From an uncultured Clostridia bacterium (GTDB lineage: Bacteria; Bacillota; Clostridia; Oscillospirales; Acutalibacteraceae), in NCBI GenBank assembly GCA_946182865.1, contig CAMHAV010000001.1, positions 1 to 64,000 of the forward strand: a DNA stretch of 64,000 nucleotides. Reading direction: 5' to 3'. Positions 17,424 through 28,173 of this stretch are shown piece by piece. Every line of letters begins with the position of its first letter. Positions within the stretch are counted from its first letter, which is position 1. The notes under the pieces were generated by a model that saw only the letters and a list, made by a program, of their open reading frames with translations, had not been told where the DNA came from and ran no database searches. The translations under genes and the position numbers were made by a program.

Positions 17424-20162
17424 TCACGCTTTTCCCTTGCCGCAGCACTGCTTGTATTTCTTGCCGCTGCCGCAGGGACAGGGGGAGTTTCTGCCGATTT
17501 TGCGGCCCGCACGGGAGGGCATGGATTCGGAATCCGCATCCGGCTCCATCGGCTTCTGAATCTGTTCGCGCTTGGGCTCCTCCTGCTTTCTCACCTGCAC
17601 GGTGAGAATCTGACGGGCGGTGTCCTCTTTGATCTGGGCGATCATCTCATCAAACATATCGAAGCCCTCGATGGTGTAAACCACGGCGGGGTCCTTCTGA
17701 CCGTAGGAACGCAGACCGATGCCCTGTTTGAGTTCTTCCATCGCGTCGATGTGATCCATCCACAGGGAGTCCACCACGCGCAGCATGACGACGCGGTCGA
17801 GTTCGCGGGCAATCTCGTCTCCGAATTCCTGTTCGCGCTTCTCGTAAAGGGCATGGGCGCGGCTGACCAGTTCATCCACAATCTCCTGCTTATTGAGGGA
17901 ATCGAGTTCGTCCACGGAATAATTGAAATCATCCTCGGTGGTAAGCAGGTTGAGATAGGTGGTGCGCAGACCCTCAAAGTTCCAGTAATCCTTTTCATCG
18001 GTATTGAGGTACAGATTGACGTTGTTCTCGATGGAATCGTCAATCATCTTGAGAATGCTGTCGCGGATGTTCTCGCCGTCCAGCACCTTGTCACGCTGAG
18101 AATAGATAATCTCGCGCTGACGGTTCATCACGTCATCGTAACGCAGCACGTTCTTGCGGATGCTGAAGTTTCTGCCTTCCACTTTCGCCTGCGCATTCTC
18201 GATGCTCTTGGAAACCATTCTCGCCTCGATGGGCATATCCTCGTCGATGTTCATGGACGTCATCATCGCCTGGAGGCGCTCGCCGCCGAAGATACGCATG
18301 AGGTCATCCTCAAGCGAAAGGTAGAACTGGCTTTCGCCGGGGTCACCCTGACGACCGGCACGGCCGCGCAGCTGGTTGTCGATACGGCGGGATTCGTGGC
18401 GCTCGGTGCCGATGATAACCAGACCGCCCGCTTCGCGCACCTTGTCGCCCTCCGCGTCGGTTTCCTGCTTGAATTTATCTTTCAGCTCAGCAAACTTCGC
18501 GCGTGCCTCGATGATTTCCTCGTCGTCGGTGTCGCTGTAGGCGGTGGATTCCTCAATCAGATCTTCGGTGTAGCCCTGCTTGCGCATTTCGCTCTTGGCC
18601 ATAAATTCGGGGTTGCCGCCCAGCAGGATATCGGTACCGCGGCCCGCCATGTTGGTGGCGATGGTGACAGCGCCGTATTTACCCGCCTGTGCGACGATCT
18701 CTGCTTCTCTCTGATGATACTTGGCGTTCAGAACGGAATGCTTGACGCCTCTGCGCTTGAGCGCGTCACCCAGCATTTCGGATTTGTCAATGGAAATGGT
18801 ACCCACCAGCACCGGCTGCCCTTTCTCGTGCGCCTCGATAATGCGCTCGATCACGGCATGGTACTTGCCTCTTTCGGTGGAATAAATTCTGTCGGGCAGG
18901 TCGTTGCGGATGGTGGGCTTGTTGGTGGGAATCTCCACGCAGTCCAGCTTGTAGATTTCGTTGAATTCGGTTTCCTCGGTCAGAGCGGTACCGGTCATAC
19001 CGGAGAGCTTGCTGTAGAGACGGAAATAGTTCTGGAACGTGATGGAAGCCAGCGTCTTGGACTCGCGCTCGACCTTCACGCCTTCCTTGGCTTCGATAGC
19101 CTGGTGCAGACCCTCGTTGTAGCGGCGGCCGTACATAATGCGTCCCGTGAACTCATCCACGATCAGCACCTTGTCATCCTGCACCACGTAGTCGATGTCA
19201 CGGGTCATAACGCCGTGCGCCTTGATGGCCTGATTGATGTGGTGCAATATGGTGATCGCTTCGGGGCTGTTGTCCATAAGGTTTTCTATGCCGAATGTCT
19301 TTTCGGCACGCGCCACGCCCTTGGGGGTCAGCGTCGCGGTCTTGGCCTTTTCATCCACGATGTAATCCGCGTCGCCGTATTTGTCGTCGTGTTCCTCTTT
19401 CTCGTCCACTTCCGCGATCTTGACGAAAGTGAGCTTTTTGGCGAAGTCGTTGACGGTGGTGTAGAGAGCGGTGGATTTGTCGCCCTGTCCTGAAATGATC
19501 AGCGGGGTTCTCGCCTCGTCGATCAGGATGGAGTCCACCTCGTCCACGACGGCAAAGTTATGACCGCGCTGCACCTTCTGCTCCTTATAAATGACCATGT
19601 TGTCACGCAGATAGTCAAAGCCCAGCTCGTTGTTGGTGCCGTAGGTGATATCGCAGGCATAGGCCTCGCGGCGCTCGTCGTTTTTCATATCGTGCAGAAT
19701 CAGACCGACGCTCAGACCGAGGAAGCGGTGAATCTTGCCCATCCACTCGCTGTCGCGCTTGGCGAGGTAGTCGTTGACCGTGACGACATGAACGCCCTTG
19801 CCGGTAAGCGCATTCAGGTAAGACGGCAGGGTCGCCACGAGCGTTTTACCTTCACCGGTCTTCATTTCGGCAATACGTCCCTGATGGAGGATAATGCCGC
19901 CGATGACCTGCACGGGGAAGTGCTTCATGCCCAGCACACGCCAGCCCGCCTCACGGCAGACGGCATACGCGTCGGGGAGAATATCGTCAAGGGTTTCGCC
20001 CTCGGCCAGTCTGTCTTTGAGAATCTGGGTCTGGCTGCGCAGTTCGCTGTCAGACATCGGCGCGTACTTTTCCTCCAGCGCAAGCACCTGGTCGCAGATG
20101 GGCTGCACCCGCTTGATCTCACGGTCGGAATAGCTGCCGAATATTTTCTTTAAAATACCCAT
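17424..20162 (-). CDS. secA: Preprotein translocase ATPase SecA
   Basis: Full-length SecA motifs ([21 protein letters not shown]) and C-terminal zinc motif [13 protein letters not shown]. Confidence 0.98.
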   Translation of the reverse strand: MGILKKIFGSYSDREIKRVQPICDQVLALEEKYAPMSDSELRSQTQILKDRLAEGETLDDILPDAYAVCREAGWRVLGMKHFPVQVIGGIILHQGRIAEMKTGEGKTLVATLPSYLNALTGKGVHVVTVNDYLAKRDSEWMGKIHRFLGLSVGLILHDMKNDERREAYACDITYGTNNELGFDYLRDNMVIYKEQKVQRGHNFAVVDEVDSILIDEARTPLIISGQGDKSTALYTTVNDFAKKLTFVKIAEVDEKEEHDDKYGDADYIVDEKAKTATLTPKGVARAEKTFGIENLMDNSPEAITILHHINQAIKAHGVMTRDIDYVVQDDKVLIVDEFTGRIMYGRRYNEGLHQAIEAKEGVKVERESKTLASITFQNYFRLYSKLSGMTGTALTEETEFNEIYKLDCVEIPTNKPTIRNDLPDRIYSTERGKYHAVIERIIEAHEKGQPVLVGTISIDKSEMLGDALKRRGVKHSVLNAKYHQREAEIVAQAGKYGAVTIATNMAGRGTDILLGGNPEFMAKSEMRKQGYTEDLIEESTAYSDTDDEEIIEARAKFAELKDKFKQETDAEGDKVREAGGLVIIGTERHESRRIDNQLRGRAGRQGDPGESQFYLSLEDDLMRIFGGERLQAMMTSMNIDEDMPIEARMVSKSIENAQAKVEGRNFSIRKNVLRYDDVMNRQREIIYSQRDKVLDGENIRDSILKMIDDSIENNVNLYLNTDEKDYWNFEGLRTTYLNLLTTEDDFNYSVDELDSLNKQEIVDELVSRAHALYEKREQEFGDEIARELDRVVMLRVVDSLWMDHIDAMEELKQGIGLRSYGQKDPAVVYTIEGFDMFDEMIAQIKEDTARQILTVQVRKQEEPKREQIQKPMEPDADSESMPSRAGRKIGRNSPCPCGSGKKYKQCCGKGKA

Positions 20163-20345
20163 TTGAAATAAACCATCTTTCTTGATTGTAATTCCAGTAT
20201 AGACACTAATGCCAATATAGCATATTTAAATTAATTTTACAATAGATTGCCCAAAAAAATGTTACACAAATGAAAATTATAGAAAAAAGGATCATTCTTT
20301 ATACATTGTCAAAGAATTAACTTGCTGTTTTTCAACAAGATTTAC

Positions 20346-20374
20346 TTGACAAACGCACATGACAGTGCTATCAT
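20346..20374 (+). promoter_or_regulatory. Promoter of the 20538 gene with long leader
   Basis: TTGACA-17-TATCAT. Confidence 0.65.
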
Positions 20375-20537
20375 TAGTTTGTACCAAAACAAGCAATGTG
20401 ATTGTCAAAAAAGCAGCACAACCAAAAGCTCACTCAACCGGACAGGCCGTTCGTCAAAGACGGTCGCTTTTTATCTGCATGAATAAAGATCAGGTATCTG
20501 CGTCGTCAGATGCGCAGAAAACGGGAGGTAATATCAT

Positions 20538-20879
20538 ATGTCAGTCATATTTTACGCGGCAGCGACGGGATTGGGTCATCTTGCCCGCGCGGTGGCTGCT
20601 GCGGCAGAAAAAATACCGATAGGTTCCAGCGAATTTGAACTGAGCCAGGACGGCGAAACCGTGTGGGAAAACGGCGAAGAATACGACTTTGTCGGCTTCG
20701 GCAAGATCGGCGTATTTTCTTCCCGCGTCGGCGGCTCGCGTATGTCGCTCGGCCGCAAGCTGGGGCAGGTCAAGGACGAGCCGGAACGCAAGGTCTGGCA
20801 GCTCCGCGCCCGAAGCGGCAACTACATCATGGTCAAAAGCCGCACCGATACACCCGAGGTCTTCAAAAAAATCTCCTGA
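20538..20879 (+). CDS. Hypothetical protein
   Basis: ORF with GGGAGG RBS, promoter and downstream terminator; no family recognised. Confidence 0.7.
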   Translation: MSVIFYAAATGLGHLARAVAAAAEKIPIGSSEFELSQDGETVWENGEEYDFVGFGKIGVFSSRVGGSRMSLGRKLGQVKDEPERKVWQLRARSGNYIMVKSRTDTPEVFKKIS

Positions 20880-20894
20880 ACCACCACATAAAAC

Positions 20895-20939
20895 GCCCGA
20901 CTCCGTCCCTTATGATTGGGACGAAGCCGGGCACTTTTT
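20895..20939 (+). terminator. Intrinsic terminator
   Basis: GCCCGACTCCGTCCC...GGGACGAAGCCGGGCACTTTTT. Confidence 0.85.
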
Positions 20940-20945
20940 ATTAAG

Positions 20946-20973
20946 TGTGAAATGTGAAATGTGAAGTGTGAAG
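20946..20973 (+). repeat. TGTGAAR heptamer tandem repeat (4 units)
   Basis: TGTGAAA TGTGAAA TGTGAAG TGTGAAG. Confidence 0.9.
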
Positions 20974-21050
20974 TGAAGGAAGCGCATTCGCGCCTGGAAA
21001 AAATAGAAAGAATGGAACTGTTTCACTCTCCACTTCTCGCTTCCATTTTC

Positions 21051-21656
21051 TTATTCGGCGATGGCTTTTCGGATGGCGTCAAGAAGTTCCTCGTAGGTTT
21101 CAAACGCGGGAATTTCGGGATTGTCGGCCTTGATTTTATCCGTGCTCTTGAAGAGGAAACCCGCCTTGCTGGCCTTGATCATGCCGAGGTCGTTGTAGCT
21201 GTCGCCGCTGGCGATGGTATCGTAGCCGATGGACTGGAGCGCCTTGACGGTGGTGAATTTGGAGTTTTCCACGCGCATTTTGAAGCCTGTCACTTCGCCG
21301 CTTTCCGAAACGACCAGCGAATTGCAGAAAATGGTCGGCCAGCCCAGTTTCTTCATAAGCGGAGCGGCAAATTCGGTAAAGGTGTCGCTGAGAATGATGA
21401 CCTGTCCCATCGCGCGCAGTTCGTCAAGGAATTCCTTAGCGCCGGGCATGGGGTCGATGGTCGCGATCACGTCCTGAATCTCTTTGAGTCCCAGACCGTG
21501 CTCTTTCAAAATGGCAATGCGGTATTGCATAAGCTTGTCATAATCCGGCTCGTCGCGGGTGGTCTTTTTCAGTTCGGGAATGCCGGTCGCCTCGGCGAAC
21601 GCAATCCAGATTTCGGGCACCAGTACGCCCTCCAAGTCCAAACAGGTGATAGTCAT
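21051..21656 (-). CDS. ThrH-like phosphoserine phosphatase/homoserine phosphotransferase (HAD)
   Basis: MTITCLDLEGVLVPEIWIAFAEATGI...VIILSDTFTEFA. Confidence 0.87.
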   Translation of the reverse strand: MTITCLDLEGVLVPEIWIAFAEATGIPELKKTTRDEPDYDKLMQYRIAILKEHGLGLKEIQDVIATIDPMPGAKEFLDELRAMGQVIILSDTFTEFAAPLMKKLGWPTIFCNSLVVSESGEVTGFKMRVENSKFTTVKALQSIGYDTIASGDSYNDLGMIKASKAGFLFKSTDKIKADNPEIPAFETYEELLDAIRKAIAE

Positions 21657-21812
21657 AACAATCAGTTCCTTTCACATTTTTTGTGATTTCAATTATCGCC
21701 TGCCTATTATAGCACAGCAGGACAGAGCTTGTCAATGAAAAATCACGGAGGAACGGGGGAAATGACTGAAACAACTGCCATCGCAGGAAAGAAACAACCT
21801 CAGCAAAAAATC

Positions 21813-21852
21813 GACGCGGCACCTTACCTTTGGATTCGGAAGGCGCCGCGTC
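21813..21852 (-). terminator. Intrinsic terminator
   Basis: GACGCGGC-G-CCTT...AAGG-T-GCCGCGTCGATTTTTT on minus. Confidence 0.8.
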
Positions 21853-21901
21853 TTTTGCTGCTTATACGAATTGTCAATTAAAAGTAGACATGCTTCGCGG
21901 T

Positions 21902-22387
21902 CTATTTCGCAGCGGACGCGTCCTCCTGCGCTGCCGTTGGGGGCGCTTCCTCCGTGATGGATACGCTTGCCGAATGCGTCTCGTCGTCATGGATCTCAAC
22001 GGAAACCGTTACCCCGCCGTCTTCTCCGTCTCCCAATTCCGGCAAGTCGTCGGCTTTGTAGATCACAAAGTAGCCGTTGTCGGAGGTGATCTTGAATTGA
22101 TCTCCGTCCGCATAATCGCTGGCGCTGACCTCCGTGCCGTTGATATATATTCTGAGATTTTTCCACGCGCTGCCCAGCACACCCGAATCCGCCTCCGCCG
22201 CGTTCACGGCGACAGCGGAGGAAGCCGCCAAAGCCGCCGCCGCGAGGATGGCCATTACTTTCTTTTTGTTCTTTGTCAATTGAATCGCCTTGCCTTTCTT
22301 GTTTCTTGCGTCGAAACATTTCTTCTTAATCTCTTCGGAAGCGTGAATTTCCGAAAAGGTCGCCCGGTATTGTTCTTTAAAATTCAT
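21902..22387 (-). CDS. Membrane-anchored/secreted protein co-transcribed with ECF sigma factor
   Basis: Single TM/signal (KVMAILAAAALAASSAVAVNA); starts within the 3' end of the sigma gene. Confidence 0.65.
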   Translation of the reverse strand: MNFKEQYRATFSEIHASEEIKKKCFDARNKKGKAIQLTKNKKKVMAILAAAALAASSAVAVNAAEADSGVLGSAWKNLRIYINGTEVSASDYADGDQFKITSDNGYFVIYKADDLPELGDGEDGGVTVSVEIHDDETHSASVSITEEAPPTAAQEDASAAK

Positions 22388-22871
22388 AATCCGCCTCCGA
22401 AAGTTTTGATTTGAGTTTTTGTCTTGCTCTCATAAGCTGTGTCTGTACGGTCGTCTCTCTGACGCCGAGCATGTCCGCGATTTCTCCGACGCGATAATCC
22501 TCGTAGTAATACAGATGCACCACGATGCGATATTTCGGCGGCAGCGATCGCACCGCAAAATACAGCTCGCTCTGTTCTGGAATTTCAAAGCGGATTCCTT
22601 CCTTCGCCAGACTCTCGTCATCCATCGGACAGGTCGCACGTCTGTGCCACGGCGAGGATAAATAGCGTCTGCCTTCATTGACAGCGACGCGAATGAGCCA
22701 GCTTTTCATATGTTCCTCATCGTTGAATGGTTCCTCATGTCTGAACAGCTTTAAAAATACATTCTGCACAATATCTTCCGCGTCGCTCCTGTTTTTGCAG
22801 CAGCTCAGAGCGATTCGGAACAGCGTATCCGAATAGCGCTGTACCGCTTCGGTAAATTCCTCGTCTGACAT
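22377..22871 (-). CDS. RNA polymerase sigma factor, ECF subfamily
   Basis: Region 2 (AEDIVQNVFLKLF) and region 4 (YYEDYRVGEIADMLGVRETTVQTQLMRARQKL). Confidence 0.92.
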   Translation of the reverse strand: MSDEEFTEAVQRYSDTLFRIALSCCKNRSDAEDIVQNVFLKLFRHEEPFNDEEHMKSWLIRVAVNEGRRYLSSPWHRRATCPMDDESLAKEGIRFEIPEQSELYFAVRSLPPKYRIVVHLYYYEDYRVGEIADMLGVRETTVQTQLMRARQKLKSKLSEADYEF

Positions 22872-23065
22872 TCAGCCACCTCCTATGCAAATTTTGAGGA
22901 CGGAGCAAGCCGCCCTTGAAAGGCCTTTCATATAGTAACACCAAATACAGCCCCAAAATATCACGGTCTTTTTGATTCCTCACAAAAACATTACAATACT
23001 GCCCGCCTCCATCATAAAAGAATAACCGCCCGGCTATTTTAAACCGAACGGTTATCCTTTTAAAA

Positions 23066-23887
23066 TTAAAACTTGATTTTGACGGTTTCCCCATCCAAAA
23101 CCGCGCTTGGCGATTTTGTAATGGGCAGCTTTTGTTCTTCGGAAAAGCCGATTGTCTCGCCGTCACGCAGCACTACATCGCTCTCAATCACATAAGCCGC
23201 CACATCGGTCATAAATTCGAGGAGTTCCCCGGGCGAATACGCGCTGTCGAGGACCTCAATTTCGTCTTTGCCGAAGGAAGGCTTCAGACCGTAGGTATAG
23301 CTGCAAAGAGTCTTGCCGCCGTCGTTGCTGTAGAGTCCGAAAAAGACAAGATTCATCACGGGGTACATGTCGTTGTCGAGATACAGCCGCGCGTAGTCGA
23401 TGTAAAAATCCGGCGCGAATACCGTGCCTGCCGTATTGACAGCGACAGCGGTTTCCTGTCCTAGCGCCGACGCGCAGAGCCTGACCAGCGCAATGCCTGC
23501 TTCGGCAAACGGCTGACCTTTGGGCAGCATCGCGATGAAAAGGTGCGCCTTGTGCTTCTGCGCCGCCTTTACCGCGCCGGGCCAGCGGTAATTGGTCTGG
23601 GCGTTGCTCTCCGCCTCGCCGTTCGGCACGGGCGCGGGAAAAAGACTCACCGCCGCCATCATGCCGTCTATGTGGATGACCATGGTATCGCGGTCATGTG
23701 CCGTGTCTTCGCTGTCGAGGGTGATGTCCCAGTCGGCTTTCAGGTCGCTGACAAACTGCTCAAAGGAGAATTTCGCCTCACTGAGCAGCACCGAGGCGGC
23801 AAACAATCCGCCTTTTTCCTTGATTTCCGATGCCGATTTTTCCTCATCCGGCTTCTTGTGATTCCCAAAGAAATCCCGAATCCCCAT
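23066..23887 (-). CDS. DUF4261-like protein
   Basis: Overall pattern (GLFAASVLLSEAKFSFEQFVSDLKADW) recalls DUF4261; not verified. Confidence 0.6.
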   Translation of the reverse strand: MGIRDFFGNHKKPDEEKSASEIKEKGGLFAASVLLSEAKFSFEQFVSDLKADWDITLDSEDTAHDRDTMVIHIDGMMAAVSLFPAPVPNGEAESNAQTNYRWPGAVKAAQKHKAHLFIAMLPKGQPFAEAGIALVRLCASALGQETAVAVNTAGTVFAPDFYIDYARLYLDNDMYPVMNLVFFGLYSNDGGKTLCSYTYGLKPSFGKDEIEVLDSAYSPGELLEFMTDVAAYVIESDVVLRDGETIGFSEEQKLPITKSPSAVLDGETVKIKF

Positions 23888-23906
23888 ACCTTTTCCTGCT
23901 CCTTTC

Positions 23907-25298
23907 TCACATGCCGAAGAAATCGAGCGGCTTGCCCTGCGCGTGGCGCTTGAAGCAGTAGAAGTAAATCATATAGGCATACGCCGAACGGTAGGTGTGT
24001 TTGGAGTGGATTTCATAATAATCTTTCTCACCGACGGCAAACTGGATTTTATTCTTGCTCACGCAGCTCATCTTGGAAATGTCGTTGAAACTCCACACGA
24101 TTTTCTTGGGGCCGACGCTGACGGTGTTGCCCGCCTCGTCGGTTTCAAAGGCTTCCGCCGTGTCAAATTCCAGACGGTCGCAGTAGAGGGACAGTCCCCC
24201 CTCGCCCACCAGAACATTTGCCTCGGCGCGGTGCGCGCGGTAAAGTTCATTGGTCGGGCTGGAAAAGACAGGCGTTTCGCCGCTTGCGTCATAATGCCCT
24301 TCCGTCACCAGCTTGACTGCCTGTTCGCGCTGCCAGTCGTCCCATTTGTCAAAGGAATCGAACACCACATCTTCGCCCTCAAAGAAACCGTAATGGTTCA
24401 GCGTCACTTTATAGCCGCAGGCAGTGCAGACGAGGGAATCCCCCTCGCTCTTGGTGGTGAAGAGACTGCCGCATTTCGGGCATTGAAAGAGCATTCTCTC
24501 CGCGCCTTCAAGCAGATCATGTCCCTTGTAGTAGACCATCTGCTCACGCTGGTATTCGATGTCATTGAAAGTCAGCGCGTCGAGAATGGCTTCATACGCC
24601 TCGTCCACCGACATCTGCGCCAGCTCCTCCGGCTCGATGACGCGTACCAGTTCGCAGGTCGTGCGTCCCTTGCGCCACGAATGGCACCATTTCGGATGGG
24701 TGAGATAGCCGCCTTTGACGTTAAAGAGCGCCACGGGCATTTTGAACTGCTTGACCAGCTTGGCGGTGGCGGGCGCGATATAGCTGGTCTTGCCGCTGAA
24801 GCAGCAGTTGGCTTCGGGGAAAATCAGAATGCTGCCGCCGTCTTTCTTGGCCTGCAAAGCTTCCCGGATGGATTTCAAATCCATCTGCGCGCGGACAATC
24901 GGAATCGGCTCCGCGATATGCTTGACAAATTTGCCGAACGCGGCGTGCTTGAACAGATGATCGCTTGCCAGCGCATGCACCACGCCCGGTGCGGAAGCAA
25001 TCACCATCAGCGGATCCAGCTCACAGATGTGGTTGGACAGCAGTAGATAGGCGCGTCCTTTCTGCAAATCGTTGGGGGTGCGCTTGAAGTTGGCCATGAT
25101 TTTCACATACAAATGCACCAGCGGTCTTCCGATGGCAAACCAGAAATGATGACGCGGCAGGTTGTATTTTTGCTTGTTCTTTTTTTTCTTGTTTTTTTCG
25201 GTCTTTTTGTTATCCTTGCTTTCTTTCGCCGTCTTGGGTTCCGCCTTTTCATCGGCGAACGGCAGCTTGGTTTCGTTGTTGTCCGACATCCAGATCAC
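23907..25298 (-). CDS. PlsC-like lysophospholipid acyltransferase with zinc-ribbon insert
   Basis: SNHICELDPLMV (HX4D-like), FPEANCCFSG; CxxC..CxxC (CPKCGSLFTTKSEGDSLVCTACG). Confidence 0.8.
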   Translation of the reverse strand: MIWMSDNNETKLPFADEKAEPKTAKESKDNKKTEKNKKKKNKQKYNLPRHHFWFAIGRPLVHLYVKIMANFKRTPNDLQKGRAYLLLSNHICELDPLMVIASAPGVVHALASDHLFKHAAFGKFVKHIAEPIPIVRAQMDLKSIREALQAKKDGGSILIFPEANCCFSGKTSYIAPATAKLVKQFKMPVALFNVKGGYLTHPKWCHSWRKGRTTCELVRVIEPEELAQMSVDEAYEAILDALTFNDIEYQREQMVYYKGHDLLEGAERMLFQCPKCGSLFTTKSEGDSLVCTACGYKVTLNHYGFFEGEDVVFDSFDKWDDWQREQAVKLVTEGHYDASGETPVFSSPTNELYRAHRAEANVLVGEGGLSLYCDRLEFDTAEAFETDEAGNTVSVGPKKIVWSFNDISKMSCVSKNKIQFAVGEKDYYEIHSKHTYRSAYAYMIYFYCFKRHAQGKPLDFFGM

Positions 25299-25331
25299 TC
25301 CTGTTGCGTTATTGTTAGGGGAATTACATCT

Positions 25332-25847
25332 TTATTGTGCGGCTTGCAGCAGCTTTTCCGCTTCGCGGAAAGAATCAGTGGCCTGCCGCATGGCCTTGGC
25401 AAATTCGCCGTAGATTTCCAAGGTCTTTTGCTTCATCGCCACGCTGCCCTCGTCGGGATTGGGATAGGCGCGGAACACCGCGTCATATTGGCGGTAGAAT
25501 TCCAACAGCGCCCTGCCCTTTTCAAGTGCGATACCGTATTGCGCCATCGCGTCACGCAACGCATTTTGTTCCTTGGCGTAACTGCCCGGAGCCTGTATCG
25601 TTTCTATTTCTTTGCAGACCTCTGACAGTGCGTCCAGCCGCTTTTCGGCTTCGTCGATCTGCGCCTCGGTCGGCGCCGCTTCGGTCTTGCCAATTTCCTC
25701 CAGACTGTCGCTGAAAGCGTTTGCGCAGTCGGTAAACGACGCCAGCTTTTCATTGACCGACGCAATGTATTGATTCCTTTCCACCGCACCGCAGCCAAAC
25801 AAGGTCAGCAGCAGCAAGCCGCAGAGCAGTGCGCCCAACTTCTTCAT
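25332..25847 (-). CDS. Putative lipoprotein
   Basis: LLLLTLFGCGAVERN lipobox. Confidence 0.65.
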   Translation of the reverse strand: MKKLGALLCGLLLLTLFGCGAVERNQYIASVNEKLASFTDCANAFSDSLEEIGKTEAAPTEAQIDEAEKRLDALSEVCKEIETIQAPGSYAKEQNALRDAMAQYGIALEKGRALLEFYRQYDAVFRAYPNPDEGSVAMKQKTLEIYGEFAKAMRQATDSFREAEKLLQAAQ

Positions 25848-25862
25848 ATGAAAACCTTCCTT

Positions 25863-27656
25863 TTAAACACCAAAATAGGAGACGTCGCTCACACTCTGCA
25901 TCCACTCTGTCAAAAACGGCATGAGCGCACTGAGCACAATACTCAGAATCATGACACAGAGGAAAAAGATCATGCCGCCGGATGTGATGAACTTGCCGAA
26001 CTTATGCTTGATATAGGGGAATTCGGAGCGGCACTTTTCCGCAGGGATTTCGAGCTTGCTCCATGCCGCCTCCGCCTTGGCAACGGCGACAACGTCCGAC
26101 GACGCGAGCCGCGCGGTACGCGCCTTCAGGCCATTGTGTCTGGTCACGAAGAAATACAGCAACGCCCCGGCCGCAAACACCATTTCAAAGATATCGAGAT
26201 AGAAGTAGACAGTCTCAAGCCATTCATTGAACTGGGGACAGAAATAATTGACTGCCTGCGGAATGGAGGCCAGACAGTTATTGACAAAATGAAGAAAGAT
26301 CGTCTGACGGATGCTGCCCGACTTGGCGGCGACATACCCCAGCACCAGACCGATGAGAAACGCCATCGGGGTCTGCGCCATGTTGCCGTGCATCATGCCG
26401 AACACAAACGCCGACGCGACAATGCCAAAGCCGACGCTGTGCTTGGAGAGCGTGCGCATGATCACCCCGCGGAAAAGATATTCCTCCGTAACAGGCGCCA
26501 CAATGCATGTCCAGACCAGCAGCATGATCATGCCCACCAGCGACAGATTTTCAGGCGTGTAGATTTCATCCGCAGGCGGCGTGATGTGAAACAGAGCGTT
26601 ATAGAAAAATTCCCGGCCATAATAATAAACATACCCCCACGCGGTATTGAGGCCCAGCGCCGTCAGCAGCGCCGCCAGCACAAATCCCGCGCTGAGCTTC
26701 TCTCCGCGAAACGGCTGCGTCAATCCGATCTTCCACTTGTGACCGTGCGCGGCGGCCGGCACCATGTTGCCGACAATCGCGGCCAGTCCCATTCCGAACA
26801 TCATCAGATTGGTCATAACCGATTCCTGATCGAGCCATGAGAAATAGCTGTCCTTCATCAGACCGTACCCGATCAGTCCGACCGCCATCACCGCGATCAA
26901 GACAGCCAGCATCAGTCCGTAATCCGCCATCAGCATCAGACCTACCTTGCTGCTGTGGATTTTGAACATTCTCTCGTTGACCTGCTCCGGCGTGAGAACC
27001 ACGGCCGGACGGTAATAATTCGCGGGCGATGCGTAAGCGTATTGTGTCTGTGTCAGGTTGGGCGCGACCGGATGGGTATAAGACGGAGGCATATACGACC
27101 CGCCCGTGAGATTCGGTGCGACAGACTGTCCGGCAGGCGTTCCCTGACCGCCCGTCAGGTTCGGTGCGACAGGCTGTCCCGCAGGCGTTCCCTGACCGCC
27201 CGTAAGATTCGGCGCGACAGACTGTCCCGCAGAAAATCCCTGTGCGCTTGTCAGATTCGGCGCGACAGGCTGCCCGCCGGAAAATCCCTGACTGCTTGTC
27301 AGGTTCGGGGCGACAGACTGTCCTTCGGCAAAAAACTGTCCGGCAGAAGCGGGCGGAAGCTGGGGAACCTGCGGCGGCGGAAGCTGCGGATTTTGCTGTG
27401 CGGCATACTGGGGCGGATGCGGGTACGATGTATACGCGGGCAGCGCCTGACCCGCCGGGGACGGCGGCGGAGGTGAATAGGGCTGTTCGTAGTACATCGG
27501 AGGCAGATTCTGCGCCGGCTGCACCGGAAATGTCTGATAGGGCGGCGGCACCTGCATTCCCTCCGTATTCATGGTTCTGCGCCCGCTGTCATCGGCAAAA
27601 GCCGAAGAGGAAGTCTCAGCGAGAAATTGACCTTCCTTTTTTGTTGGTTGGTTCAT
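25863..27656 (-). CDS. CPBP family intramembrane metalloprotease with Pro-rich repeat N-terminus
   Basis: VTEEYLFRGVIMRTL, FGMMHGN, FLHFVNN motifs; N-terminal 16-aa repeats. Start MNQPTKKEG at 27656. Confidence 0.88.
   Translation of the reverse strand: MNQPTKKEGQFLAETSSSAFADDSGRRTMNTEGMQVPPPYQTFPVQPAQNLPPMYYEQPYSPPPPSPAGQALPAYTSYPHPPQYAAQQNPQLPPPQVPQLPPASAGQFFAEGQSVAPNLTSSQGFSGGQPVAPNLTSAQGFSAGQSVAPNLTGGQGTPAGQPVAPNLTGGQGTPAGQSVAPNLTGGSYMPPSYTHPVAPNLTQTQYAYASPANYYRPAVVLTPEQVNERMFKIHSSKVGLMLMADYGLMLAVLIAVMAVGLIGYGLMKDSYFSWLDQESVMTNLMMFGMGLAAIVGNMVPAAAHGHKWKIGLTQPFRGEKLSAGFVLAALLTALGLNTAWGYVYYYGREFFYNALFHITPPADEIYTPENLSLVGMIMLLVWTCIVAPVTEEYLFRGVIMRTLSKHSVGFGIVASAFVFGMMHGNMAQTPMAFLIGLVLGYVAAKSGSIRQTIFLHFVNNCLASIPQAVNYFCPQFNEWLETVYFYLDIFEMVFAAGALLYFFVTRHNGLKARTARLASSDVVAVAKAEAAWSKLEIPAEKCRSEFPYIKHKFGKFITSGGMIFFLCVMILSIVLSALMPFLTEWMQSVSDVSYFGV
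27050..27325 (-). repeat. Intragenic 48-bp tandem repeat encoding [SP]VAPNLTxxQGxxxGQ
   Basis: Six VAPNLT occurrences at about 16-aa period in the translated CPBP protein. Confidence 0.9.
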
Positions 27657-27681
27657 GAGCTTGTAAACCTCCTTTAAATTC

Positions 27682-28173
27682 TCATTTTTCCTTTTTAAAA
27701 ATAAACAGTTTGCTGAAAACATAATTAAGAATCACGACCACAGCATTGGCACAGACCTTTGCAATCAGCGATTTGGCATCCTGCACCGACCAGTGCAGGA
27801 GCTTCGCAGTCAGACGTTCGACGGCGGTGTAACCCATCACATCCACCATCAGCCACATGATCAGCTCGTCAAAAATCAGCGTCGCGACTCTTGCGCCCAC
27901 AAAGGCTGTCGCCTCGCGCAATATGCCCTCTCTGGTGTTGACCTCGCTGTGAAACACAAACATGCGGTTGGAAATATAGGCAAAAATCACGGAAAACAAC
28001 CACGCGATCGCGTTGGAAATCAGCGTCGGTATTCCCATGACGGCATACATCAACTGAAATGTCACAATATTAATGATCGTAGCACATACGCCAAAGAAGA
28101 GATAGGAAAACACCTCCCCTCTGACAAACTCCATGATTTTTTGTACCATCGCGTTGTCTTTTCCGATTTGCAT
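27682..28173 (-). CDS. GtrA family membrane protein
   Basis: YLFFGVCATIINIVTFQLMYAV...ISNAIAWLFSVIFAYISNRMFVF. Confidence 0.92.
   Translation of the reverse strand: MQIGKDNAMVQKIMEFVRGEVFSYLFFGVCATIINIVTFQLMYAVMGIPTLISNAIAWLFSVIFAYISNRMFVFHSEVNTREGILREATAFVGARVATLIFDELIMWLMVDVMGYTAVERLTAKLLHWSVQDAKSLIAKVCANAVVVILNYVFSKLFIFKKEK

Noticed and set aside
17403-19493. 696-aa plus-strand ORF antisense to secA
   Set aside because: Low-complexity antisense translation arising from codon bias; secA on the other strand is unambiguous.
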